This document shows, piece by piece, positions 21,871 through 32,976 of a stretch of 64,000 nucleotides of DNA (position 1 is its first letter; each line of letters starts with the position of its first letter). The notes beneath the pieces are model-generated. The model was not told the DNA's origin and did not search any database. It saw nothing but the letters and a program-made list of their open reading frames with translations. Origin of the DNA: Phellopilus nigrolimitatus (Eukaryota; Basidiomycota; Agaricomycetes; Hymenochaetales; Hymenochaetaceae); assembly GCA_021029095.1 (NCBI GenBank), contig JAJOHG010000036.1, forward strand, positions 124,001-188,000, given 5' to 3'. The translations under genes and the position numbers were made by a program.

Positions 21871-24800
21871 GTATTTTATGCCCTAACTTGCCTTACCATT
21901 GTTGACAGTCAGATTCCGTACGAAATATGATAGACTATATGGACGGGATGCGGGATCAAAGGCTCCTCCGTCAGGTCCGTGTCCTCCCACACGAAGAAGC
22001 GCCGGCGGATCCGCTTCAAGAAAATTGGAAACTACATTTAGTGTTCTATAGCTCACGCGGCGCATCGCACATCCGGGAGAGAAAAGTCTTGGCTGAAATT
22101 AGATTTGATTGCTGATCTTCCACGAGTTCGAGGCTCCCGCAAATACTTATGACGGAATTTGGCCGCGTAATCGATGCTTTCCGTTGTCTGCGAAGGGACG
22201 CGTGGCTCAGCGGTTGATCTGAAAAAATCAATGAACTCACCACGTCGAAGACTTTCATTAATTTCCCGGTATCGCCGAACGTTTCGCCGACCGTCTGGGA
22301 GATTTGGTCGCAGTCCGAGGAACACGAGGTCTCAGCATAGAAGGGAAAATCCCAGAGCCATTAAGAAGTTGCACATGCGAGCAACGAGAATTGAAAGACA
22401 GTAAAATGCAAAGCAAACGAAGTTAAACTTGCTAGTCCAATGCTGAGCACTATCTCCGACACACCGACGATGCACATTAAACTCCAAAAATTTGACTTCG
22501 TAGTTCCTGCGCTGGTGCTGTCATAGATACAGCTAATGGGTAAAAGACTTCTAGTCAGGTATTAGCCATCCAATCGTAGGAAGAAACTGTGGGTAGTGAG
22601 AAATCATTGCAGTCAGGGACAGCCTCCGGTTCGCGATGATAGGATGACAATTGATGTATCTGAAGAGGTTAGGTCAATGAGAGTTGACTCATTTGGATGA
22701 AGCCATCCGCCTTTGAAAGAGCATAGCGCACATCGTAGATATCGAAGCCGAAGTAGGTCAGCTGTTGAAAGCACGGATGAGCAATTCCCATGTGTTCACC
22801 TTGCAGCAAATAGAATAGGTTCAGTAGAAAATTAGCCTATTACTTGATAGTGTGACGAGTAAACTTTGAAGAAGTATCCGATACTAATCAGTCCAGTACG
22901 GAGATACGGCTCGCAATTGGAAATTACGGACATGAGTTACCAAAGTCTTTTGACCCTCGAGAATCGATACAAATAGTGCATCGAGCGTTAGCTCCCGGAA
23001 GAACGCGACAAATACGGTCGTTAGTACGTATTCAATGTACAGAACACCAGAACCACTCAACGGAATAGAAGCTTCGGCCATTCAGTCACGGATGCTGTAT
23101 ATGCAGCTGGATTGCGACGCTTTCTGCCATCCATCCAATGTTTGAGGATACAGGCGTCCCATATACATGTAACAAATCAACCGCAGCTTAGTATAAGTAA
23201 CTCAGCCAGTTTATTACAGACTTCTAGGCAGCAGTACAAATGCCAGACAATGAGTCGCAGAAGCTAGCGCGCGTGAATGAACCCCTCTTGAATTAGGTAG
23301 TCTTGAAGGAAAAGGGACGGGAATATTCTTTCTGGCGGACTCCCCCGCATCTTCAATCTGAGAGCCCGGCCCGAGGACATGATGCTTGGATACGATCTGA
23401 GGATCTGCGAAAGGAGCCGAGATCGTCAGTGAGAAAATAAAGTACATGGAAGTCACATGACTGGGCTCGTTATATATGTGCGATCGTTCACGATTCGTAT
23501 ACATGATGCACAAAGGTGAAGCCGACTTTTGAGCATGATAAATATCGGGTTCGCCGGGCAGAATCGGACAATGGAAGAAATAGTTCCTGCGCGAGTTTCC
23601 AGGAGCACCATCGCGATCAGTAGAGAGCCCGTAGTTGAGATGGGAGCCTCGTGCGCAGGTTTGGATTCCAGCGGGGCCTAGATTGGCGATTCTCGAAGGC
23701 GGCACTAGTCGCAGTATTATCTTCATTTTTTTCTAAACCATTGTTGAAACTTCACATCTTACAGCTAGCAGGCCGTTCCCATGTCGAGGAGTGTTCTAAA
23801 GAAGCTGGCTAACTCAAGACCAATTGCGTAGTCAGTGAACGTAAACCAGGTTTTTGGTAAAAGATTTGATTCGCCGAGACGAGCGTCTCCGAATGAATAG
23901 GACCGAGTTCGTGTAGGCTGAAGCTTGAAATCACAAATGCGGTGATGCAAAAATGAAGAGTTACATCCAGGAACACGCTGAAAGGAACGTCCGGTTGCAG
24001 TCCTACCAGCGACGAAAATTCATCAGTGAGGGCCAAGAAACAAGTACTTCATCAAAGGTTTTGGATAAGCAAAACAGCCAGGGCAACGGTGGGTGAAATA
24101 TGGCATTGAGGGGAAGTGCGAGATGAAAATAGAAGATTGCCAATGCGCCGGGGTTGTCTCCGAGGAGAAAGCGAATGGTCGCGCGCCTCCTAGACTCCAA
24201 TTATACTGGCGGCTACTAGCGGATGATCGCCTCGCGATCCCAGTATTCTGTCACTAGCATTATGTCGAGAAGAGTAAAGAGCACCATACTTATCTTTAGA
24301 GGCAGAGATTGATAATACATACAGTAGCAGGGGGTAGTACGCGCGCTTCCAAGCCTTCCATTTCTGAGAACTTCTGCTTGAGCATAGTTTGTTAGCAAGA
24401 AGTCAGTCGATAGCAAATGGTAAGATCCATCGGCAAGAACTCACTGTAAGGTGGACATTACTTGAAAGAGCGAAACCAAAGATCTACGGCCAGGATTTCA
24501 AGGGTAATCTTTACTTATATCTGTACTTGTGGTTCTATTGCCGACAAAACTAATTAGACAGTTCATCGGCCCGGAAATGACATCTGAAGCTCGAAGTAGT
24601 GTTGACGAAAGTGCGTACCACGATATAAAACAATAAGTGTCTGACAAATACGTGATCAAGTCCGGCGGGACCTTGGCGATCAGAAGCAATGGCCGGTTAG
24701 GGCCGCTCTAACTATACCGTCAACGAACCGTACTTCACTTGATGCTTAGCAACTGGTGCAGTCACAAGATCCTCTATTAGCATTGCTTACGGTCGTTCTT

Positions 24801-25392
24801 CTGACTAGCAGAGCGCTAGATTCGGTCGATGAAGGATGCTAAGAACCATATCAAGAGCCAAACTGAAATGATTCCATAGCAAAGGCGAAACATGCCGTGC
24901 GAAGGAAAACGCCTCGAAGTACAGCGATAATGCACTCATCACCATGATCATTCTTCTGAGCATCCGGATCCAGGGGTCTTCCGGTTTGTATGTCGAGGCG
25001 AGCATTAACTTGACAGGTTCCGTGGGCAGGCTTGGATTAGGAGGCCAGAATGGATATGCAAGGACAGCCTGATATAAGTAAAGGAGGCCGTATGGAGCCT
25101 CTACGTGACACGCATGTTGACAATAGATTAGGTACTTACAATGGCCATATCCTGATCCGTCACTCCCGAATCCGGAATGAGACAAGAATAGAAAGGTCTA
25201 CATCCAAGAGCCTTGTACTTGATATCTTAATTAACATCGGAAGCACTCCTATTAGCAAACTGAGATCGAGAAGACAGCAAGCCGGGTATCATCGAATCAT
25301 TTCGACGTATCGTGGGTAACAATACAACCAAGTGTACACAGTGTAATGGAAGGAAAAACAGTGCGGTAGATAGCATGGAGGACTGTCCAAGA
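21871..25392. other. 3.5-kb region with minus-strand hydrophobic ORFs, no gene assembled
   Basis: Several minus-strand ORFs are rich in Leu, Phe, Ile and Tyr and look like membrane helices. The clearest is at about 24805-25075, preceded by a good 3' splice site and reading AVLAYPFWPPNPSLP, with Arg-rich and hydrophobic segments after it. Others lie at 24498-24689, 24216-24416, 24003-24200 and 23809-24036. They might be exons of an Agaricomycete multi-pass membrane protein. I could not join them in frame or recognise a family, so this may be a decayed gene. The left part (21871-23200) shows nothing. Confidence 0.3.
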
Positions 25393-25902
25393 TCATGATG
25401 TAGGGTCGTGCAGAACCGCGAGAAGATAGCGCTCATCTGCAACGAGCGGGAAAGGCAATGTAAAGCGATTGAGAATCCGAGAAGATTGTAAAGCGAACAA
25501 AGAGAACACACCAGGGGAGATCATCAGTTCGTGCCGTTTGGTCCTTATTCGCATGAACCGCACTTCGTCCTTTTCACACATCTAGTCAGCGCTACTACCG
25601 ACACCGAGATGAAAGCATAATAAAAGAAAAATTCTCACAGAATCCGCACCATCTACTCCAACATCGTCCAGCCCGCTCCGTACGGCGTTGACAATCTTGC
25701 CTACGGCACCTGCGTAACGTCGACCTTGCTCGCCCTCAAACACTACCCCAGAGTGCCGTATAATTTTGACTGGCGCGGTACGCGACAGGAGTAGGTAGCC
25801 AAGCACTGTTCGGTGCGAAGACAGCATAGCAAGCGTTTGCTCGAGCTCAGGAGGTGTGACCAGCGTTGTGGAAGAAGCGCCGTTGGTATTGGCCGGTGTC
25901 AA
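25393..25902 (-). CDS. Dynein light chain, roadblock/LC7 type
   Basis: Three exons, about 125 residues. The order matches the whole LC7 fold: the helix PPELEQTLAMLSSHRTVLGYLLL, a strand with IRHSGVVFEG, the helix YAGAVGKIVNAVRSGL, then after intron 1 EVRFMRIRTKRHELMISP, and after intron 2 DERYLLAVLHDP at the C-terminus. The N-terminus has a short Asn/Thr-rich lead, which is slightly longer than usual. Roadblock proteins form dimers on the dynein intermediate chain and take part in microtubule-based transport in the cytoplasm. It is divergent from the D-amino-acid oxidase gene. The family assignment rests on the pattern FxRxRTKxHExMxxP and the overall length. Confidence 0.88.
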
Positions 25903-26260
25903 CGTAGATGATGAAGGCGGCTTGCTCGACGACGATACGGGGAACGATGACGATGTCGAAGGGATTGTTGGCGATGTCGCGGCCTGTATTCAACGTTACT
26001 ACCGTCCTCGGGCTGAAAAGGAAATTGTGCTCACCATGGCTTGGTTCAGTCGACGATGGACGGGGAGATGGTCTGCGCCACCGACCCGACCGACGTGCCC
26101 CTTCGGGTTATGTGTGACACTGGACATGTGTCACACAGTAGGTAAGCATGCTGTCTATTGCTTACATAAATGACCATTCGAGTCATCTCGGAACCTCGGA
26201 ATTCAAACGTCTTTCGATTTCGATACTCGCCTCTGTCTATGATACTCGCCTCTGTCTATC
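25903..26260. promoter_or_regulatory. Divergent promoter between roadblock and D-amino-acid oxidase genes
   Basis: The 358 bp between two diverging start codons must hold both promoters. No TATA box is seen. A 19-bp perfect tandem duplication abuts the oxidase start codon. Confidence 0.5.
26222..26259. repeat. 19-bp perfect tandem duplication next to a start codon
   Basis: GATACTCGCCTCTGTCTAT occurs twice in a row, ending one base before the ATG at 26261. It lies in the 5' leader of the oxidase gene. Confidence 0.9.
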
Positions 26261-27681
26261 ATGTCCTTCGTCATTATCCTCGGTGCTGGTTAGCAGAGCT
26301 GAATTAGCTCAAGACATTATAGATCTCATAATTTTGATAGGTGTTGTGGGCCTGTCAACGGCTTTGAAGGTCCAGGAGAAGGGCCATGCTGTGATGATTG
26401 TCGCCGAAGCTTTCCAAGACGATCCGAAGTCGATACGGTATACTAGCCACTGGGCTGTGAGCGAATAACAACACCTAGCTTTTACAAAATTTGGCTTGAC
26501 GTATCTCCCAGGGCGCTCACCATGTCAGCATAGCTGATGACGATGTTCGCCAGCAAAGTGCGTTTTGTCTTTATATGCGTTGTTTTATCAGGCAAATTTA
26601 TAATGTTTGTAAAAGAAATGGACAGAGAGACGTTCCGCACCATGTGGGAAATGTCGGAAGCTGGAAAAGACTCTGAGCAGTGCTTCCTCCGCCTTCCACA
26701 GGCCGAGTATTACTGCGAAGAACGACCCGGAACGACCAGCCTCGAAGTCATGCCAGACGTACGTCTTATCGCTTACAGTAGAGCAGGCTAGAAATTGAAA
26801 AAAAAAATTAACTAGTTCAGAAAACTCGACGAGAAAGAACTTTTCCCCGGGTCAGTGAGCGGCGTCGCGTTCACGACGCTCACGATCGACACGCCCGTGT
26901 ACCTCAAGTACCTGCTCACACGCTTCCGCTCGCAAGGCGGGCGCACGCAGCGCGCGGCCGTGCACCACATCTCGCAGCTCGCCGAAGGCGCGTATTCCGA
27001 TAAACTGCGGCCCGCAGCGATCATCGTTTGCACCGGCATCGGCTCTCGTGCGCTCGGCGGCGTCGAGGACAAGGACGTATACCCAATCCGCGGGCAGACT
27101 GTCGTACTGCACGCACCATGGATTCGCTTCGGACGCACACAAAGTAGCAAAGACGGGTTGTGGACATATATTATCCCGCGTCGGAGCGGAGACGTCATCG
27201 TCGGCGGTACGAAAACCGAAAACGACTGGTAAATTCCGAGTTTGCTCGATCTCGAGTCTCGACCACCTGGCTAACAAAAATACAGGGAGCCGAATCCTCG
27301 CCCCGAGACGACCGCTGACATCCTAACGCGCGGGCTTGCACTTTGCCCGGAGCTCTCACCTTCATACGCGACGAATCCTCATCCGACGATAGAGGACGTG
27401 AAGCCGATCATCGTCGGGGAAGGATGTGGTCTGCGTCCCGCGCGTAATGGTGGCATCCGCCTTGAGACAGACGTACTGGAAACTATTGCTGGTGTGAAGG
27501 TTCCGGTAGTTTACAACTACGGGTAAGCTGCCTTTTCATTTGGGGCTACTAGAGCTTTCTAATATTTAATACACTAATTTTTGTGCTCGCATCTAGGCAC
27601 GGTGGATACGGCTATCAGTCGTCATGGGGGTCAGCGAGCATTGCCGCTGACCTACTCGAGGATGTTCTGTCAAAAACTTAA
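26261..27681 (+). CDS. D-amino-acid oxidase (FAD-dependent)
   Basis: About 360 residues in seven exons. The N-terminal FAD-binding loop LGAGVVGLS is split by the first intron. YTSHWAGAHHVS is the segment that in this family contacts the flavin. SVSGVAFTTLTIDTPVYLKYLL, an IIVCTGIGSRALGG loop and a YPIRGQTV strand follow. The C-terminal signature is YNYGHGGYGYQSSWGSA, the D-amino-acid oxidase PROSITE pattern. The enzyme oxidises D-amino acids to 2-oxo acids with release of ammonia and hydrogen peroxide. Fungal members usually reach peroxisomes through a C-terminal SKL-type signal; this one ends DVLSKT, which is not a PTS1, so it may be cytosolic or use another route. D-aspartate oxidase is an alternative specificity. 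Start ATG chosen because it opens directly into the FAD motif. Confidence 0.92.
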
Positions 27682-27928
27682 GCCACCTATATACATTATA
27701 TAAAATGCGACCCACAAAGCCGTGTAGTTGATACTAAGGAAGCCCTTCGCTTTATTTATTTTCCAGATAGTCAGATCACCTTAGGCATCAAGGGCTATCT
27801 ACAGCAATGCGTCCATCGGTCCTACATTTTTTTCCAAACCACATTCACATTCAGCGCTTACACAAACCCATTAAACTCATTAGAGCTGTTATCATAACAG
27901 TCATTTCCATAGATCCATGCCGACCAAG

Positions 27929-30275
27929 TCAGAGTAGTACTTCAGCACATCGCAAAATTGTGTCCCTGTCAGAAAGCGATTTTGTGCCAGCGTCTGTGGA
28001 GAATTTCGTCACATCAATGACTAAGTGAACACCAGTCTGTTGTTGTGCATGACGCACCAGAAGCCAGATCCTTAATGCTGAAAACCCGGCGGCGCGGTGG
28101 ATTATCCGCCAATACTCATCAATGAACATTTTTACGCCCTTCTCGTAGTCCGCGATGAATGCGTTCCTGCAAAAAAGAGTATGAGTCTTATTATTATTAT
28201 GCAGCAACAAAGCTTGCAACAAACCTATTAAGCATAATCCACCGTCCCCATAACGCGCGCATCACTTTATCCTCGTCACGAACGTTGTCCAGTTCGAAAA
28301 TGTCCTCTTCCTTATCGACCACGTACCATGCCATCAGGCCGAATGGTTCCAACGGCAGCTCATTTAACAGGTCGTACAGCTTCGGGCCACCTGGCCGAGC
28401 AGAATACGAACTGCCTGAGATGTACGGATAAACAGCCGCGGGGCCCTCGAGGTCCACATATGGCGGCGGCGTCGGATAGCGAGCTGGGTTTGCCTGATCA
28501 ATCGGCCGAGGCGGACGCTGGACTTCGGCTGCAACTGCAGATGAGAGTCGCGAGACCGGTGGGCGAGGAGTCCCGGCGCTGGAGCGAAAGGATGACAATT
28601 CGGGGCTACTTCGTGGCGGCTTAAACGGCGAAGGCGCGAAGACACTTCGTCCGCCAAAGACGGATGAGCCGCGCAGAAAAGGTTTCACTTCTGGCGTTGG
28701 AGAACGTTTGAGAGGACTAAGCCGAGTAAGAGAATCAGCGGCTACCTCCTCTTCTTCGTTTGAATCCGACGAACTATCGAAGCAAATATTAGATTTCAAG
28801 CTACGACATCGAATGGAAATCACAAACCTAAGCTGACCCTCGTCATCCGTATCACTTTCAGAGTCGGAGGCAGGCACTTCTGGTACCGTTATTCTCAAGA
28901 GGAGCGCGCCCTAATGTGACCATAAAGACAATTCACATTGCGTGTTGCTTTGTAAAACGTAACTCACATTCTGGCCTCCATCTTCATCCCACTCAAATTC
29001 TGACCGCGTATGAAACTGCTCTAGATGAATTTCCAGCCCAGCACGCGTATTGAACCGAACCGTCCTTAGAATCCGGCAGAGAGGGCATCGCCAACCGTGT
29101 ATGCTGTAGCCATCGAAGGACTTTTGCCCTACCATGTATACCACTTGCGCTTTCGGCGGAGGATTCATCAAAAGCTGAAATATCGTCTTCTTCGCCTTTC
29201 GCGCGCCAAGGATATCTAGAGAATTACGCAAGTTTCGGCGGAGAAAGGGTAGGCGGTCCGCTGCATTTATGGCCGTACCACACAATGTGAGAACGTTGAG
29301 CGATTCCATGAGTTCTTGCTCTGGATCTACTGTCTGGATAGGCTCAAACTCGGCAGGCAGTGTCGCCCTGTCGACATCTTCGTCTTGCTCTCGTGCGTGT
29401 TCTACAAGCCAGTCCGGGTCCGCATCCACATAAAGGTCATCATCGTCGTCATCATCATTTGTAATACCGACATTGTCGACGAAGTCATCTGGAAGCCGCT
29501 GAGGGGCCAGGCTACGTCTCCCCGACTTCGCCGCAATCTGAGAAAATGTCTTACGCGCGCGCCGCTGGCCACGAGGAGGCCCGCGAGGGGGAATGTGGTC
29601 ACCAGTGGGAATAAGATTGACTCTAAAAGGGGACATAAGTAATAATCAGCAGCAGGCTAATGAGACTGACAAAGGTCTTGAAATAAATTCGTCGTTTCCT
29701 TCAGATTCAGGATCGGACCACCTGATTAAAGAAAAGGTTTTGTCTAGATAGTGGTATATGTTCAGCCATTCAGATTTCTCACTGAGACCCGGCAACAGAA
29801 ATGTCTCTCTGAGTACGCTTCATCAGTGGTACTTCTTCGCGGAGTTCCCTCGTCTTTGCGCTCTTGGTTGTCATGCGTGCATGGGTGCCTGCCACAGCAC
29901 CACCTCGAGCATTCGGATAGGGTGTTCGAGCCTTCACCTTGGACACAGAAGGCATCGATCTGACGGGACTGGGCCGTTGGTGAACCATTATCGGCCGGAT
30001 GGTCTGTGCTTGCTGTTGCTCCCGGGAACTAGGGTGCACTGGTGTTGCTACCATACGGCTGGGACCGACGGTAGAGAATCGAGATGCATTTGGAGAATGC
30101 GGTGCACGCAGCGGGGTCGCTGAAGCTCTCTATTTCATTTGAATAAATAAAAATCGAAAAATAATCTGAAACTCACTTGAGCAGAAAAGTTACCCATGAC
30201 CGCGATCTTACGCTTCTTTGTATGAGGTGGTGTTGCCTCCGACAACCGGCGATCCAAATCCAAACTTGGAGGCAT
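27929..30275 (-). CDS. SUZ12-like Polycomb protein (zinc finger plus VEFS box)
   Basis: About 650 residues in eight or so exons. The N-terminus MPPSLDLDRRLSEATPP is basic and disordered; proline-rich exons (29760-30120) follow, then LVNLIPTGDHIPPRG joined through a 48-nt intron. The middle carries a C2H2-type finger, CPLCRILRT followed by EIHLEQFHT, with the spacing of the SUZ12 finger. After another intron GALLLRITVPEV leads into an acidic and proline-rich linker. The C-terminus is a VEFS box: ALWGRWIMLNR, NAFIADYEKGVKMFIDEYWRIIHRAAG, LRIWLLV and DRDTILRCAEVLL. SUZ12 is the scaffold that binds EZH2 and the WD40 subunit in PRC2 (H3K27 methylation) in the nucleus. The VEFS box is the decisive part. 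Two stretches need introns shorter than 50 nt, and the upstream exons (29640-30275) are less certain than the rest. Confidence 0.85.
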
Positions 30276-31189
30276 TCTGAAGTATGCGCTTGCCGGCCCT
30301 ATTGTAAAGCATGAACTAAATTTTCTCTAGTGTTCACAATAGACTGTCAGGGTTTGTAGACAGTGGCGTGTATCTCTGGACTCAGCAAAAGATAGGGTCA
30401 AGGCTTACTTAATGATTTTGAAGTGCGCGCTCAGAGATTAGAGGGGGCTGTACTCGGTCCAGTGGTGTAGGAGGCCCTACAATACATGATATTTTTGAAT
30501 GGAACCAATGCCTTGAGAGTCAGATAACACACGAGTTTCAATGGGATAGAAGTTGTAATTGAAATAGCGTGCAAGGCTCCTGCGGTGTAGGCAGAGACGG
30601 TAGATTACAGGGCTTTTAGAAAACCTTGTCAGTGCGTGCAAAAACAAAGTTGCAACAGCCCAAAAGGCTGTTTGCCTCTTTGGGCGTAAAGCGTCACATG
30701 ATACTTGCTATACCATCGGATAGTTATGACTAGAACCAAATCGCTTAGTTACAGTATTCCTCTTATGTTTGTGGCTCATCTTAAGAGATGATGAGTCAGG
30801 CAGATGCGAATTTTAACAAAATCTTGCATGTAACCTCAAAAGACGAAGAAAAACCCCACATAGAGGATCGCGTCCTGGGGGCAATGTAGCCTCATCCCTT
30901 ACCAATCCCCGAAGCCCGGAATCCTGGCGGGACCCTGATTTGATTCCATTCGGTCCAAAGCTTGCACAGATGAGTTGCGAAGTAGATATCAAAAGTGATT
31001 CGCCCTTGAGCTATACCCGTATTTCGCCTTTCCGCTAGTTTATAATGCGGCAAGTATTCCAATTTGTTATTTTCCAATCGACACAGAAAAGGCTAGAATT
31101 CGCGAACTTCGTCCATATCGTACAATGTATCCTTATACATGTATTTGGTCCAAAAGTTTCAATTCGATTGAGTGATAAAATACTCAAAC
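30276..31189. other. Intergenic stretch between SUZ12-like and PSD genes
   Basis: It contains the SUZ12-like promoter region and the 3' side of the decarboxylase gene. Short ORFs show no motif. One minus-strand stretch ending at a GTAAGC near 30405 could be a 5' untranslated exon, but its frame hits a stop. No gene seen. Confidence 0.4.
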
Positions 31190-32795
31190 CTAGGGCACGA
31201 CGCCCAGTGACTCTCCAACCTGAATACTCAACATCAGATTATATGGGGGAATTTTTTTTTTAATGCAGCTTACCTTGAGATAAGTCTCGAGTGACTTCTC
31301 CGAGTTCGCCCTCAGATCCTCGTCGAACTTGATGATATTGTCCGAGAACACGACGACGACGGTGCTCCCGCCGTACGCGAACCAGCCGAGTTCCTCGGCA
31401 CGCTCTACACGATCGCCCTTCGCCTTGCTCCACCCGATCCCACCGACGAGAAGCGCGCCGATAGCGACAAACGCGACGAGCTTCGCGGTCGTGTCCTCGC
31501 GGATGTACAGCACGCTGCGGCGGTTCGCGGTGAACACGTCGAAGTCGACCTCGGTCACCGCCTGCGGATTCACGGTGTAGTACGTGCCTGGCACATCGAC
31601 TGGCCCGTGCAAGATCGTGCCGGAGACGGGAGAATGGAAGCGGTGGTAGTCCGCGGGCGCGAGCCGGAAGAGCGCGAGCGAGGCGCCCGCGGGCTCGATG
31701 GTGAAGGGCGGGGTGGCTTCCGGCGCCTCGGTCGTGTGGTGTGTGTGCGAAGTGGAGGGTCCGTGTAGGAGGGTGGAAAGATTGAACTCGTCGCCCTTGA
31801 TCCTGCGACGTGATTCAATAAATAACTATCAAGAACGGGAAGGTACAGCTGCCCACCAGAATTTTTGCGCCTCTTCAATAGTCTGGTAGACCGTCAGACG
31901 CGAATCCGCGGCGGAGCAGAATGCATTCGGATCCGTGTTTTGGACTGGACGAGCGCCGGGTTTGAGCTTCCTGCATAGCGAGATCAGTAACCGCTCGCTG
32001 GACTTTCATGGCTCTCTGGTTCTCACCGGTAAAAAAATTCGTTAAATGTGCGGTATTTGGATAGATCCGGTTCGAGAAGTTCTGCGGTATTGATTTTGTA
32101 CGTCTCTACGAAGGACGGAATTGAATGTGCGCTCTCGGGGGAGTCGTAGATCGCCCCTTGCTGCAAATGGCTCAGAATTAAAGCCGATGACGAACGATAA
32201 GTGACTCACCTTCAATGATTGTTCGCGCAACATATTTTCGAGCTTCCCGCCCTCGAGAAGCTTCCTCTGCTCTTTGCCATAGAATAGAAGATGCATGCCG
32301 ATCCTGCCAATATAGATCAGCAACAATCGCGCATCCCGGTACATTTGGTTATTTATCACCTAGCATAGATCGGCATGCTCTCGAACATCGTTGTGCTTCC
32401 GGGCGGTTTTGTCGGATCGCGCAGCGCGACAAAGTTGCCCGCATGGTACTTGACAGTGATGCGCTCGATTCCTGGAACGAGGTGTTCGAGCCAAGCGTGG
32501 CGCTTCGAAGTGTGGGCATGTGCACTCTCCGCTGCCGGATTGGCGTCACCATGGGCATGAATACCCTTGGTCACGTCGTGCCGCTGGTCGTCAGAGTTCT
32601 GAACGGCGGCAGGCGAGTGCCTGCGTACCAAGGCTTGCATCTAGACGCAGACAGCATTGACAACTTGTATTTTCCGTAATTTTATGTCGAATTTCTTACC
32701 AGCATGTGGATCGTTGGCCATTGATTGATGTTGTGGTCAGTGTTTGAGATGGTTAAGCTCGAGGAGCTCCCAGTTGTGACCATGGGTTGCATCAT
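31190..32795 (-). CDS. Phosphatidylserine decarboxylase (class without mitochondrial leader)
   Basis: About 430 residues. The N-terminus (MMQPMVTTGSSSS) has no mitochondrial presequence or C2 domain. The PSD fold runs LLEPDLSKYRTFNEFFYRKLKPGARPV, SAADSRLTVY, WIKGDEFNLSTLL, FRLAPADYHRFHSPVSG, TYYTVNP, VFTANRRSV and ALLVGGIGW. The cleavage motif is GGST, the Ser of which becomes the pyruvoyl cofactor (bacterial and mitochondrial enzymes have LGST; the GGST form is common in related fungal proteins). The C-terminal alpha subunit follows. The reaction is phosphatidylserine to phosphatidylethanolamine plus CO2. The last intron is exactly 54 nt and contains no stop in the reading frame, so retention would only insert 18 residues. 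Divergent from the JmjC gene, sharing a 181-bp promoter. Confidence 0.9.
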
Positions 32796-32976
32796 GGCTG
32801 CGCGATACTGTATGAGACCTAGACAGAATAGACGACCTAATTGTAGAGCTAAGATCTAGATCACATTATGTAAATAGCTCGTTACATTCCGATCATTACA
32901 TTAGCTGGTATGTAAGTATGAACTTACTAAGCCGATAATCGTTGTAAGAAGTCGAGACACGACGTTGACGCCAACG
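32796..32976. promoter_or_regulatory. Bidirectional promoter of PSD and JmjC genes
   Basis: The two start codons point away from each other across 181 bp. No TATA box is recognised. The compactness implies shared or overlapping promoter elements. Confidence 0.55.

Noticed and set aside
31190..31612. Reading straight through the last PSD intron as a coding sequence
   Set aside because: The intron has a GTAAGC donor, a branch-like CTGAT and TTCAG acceptor; the encoded residues do not belong to the family, so it is treated as an intron.
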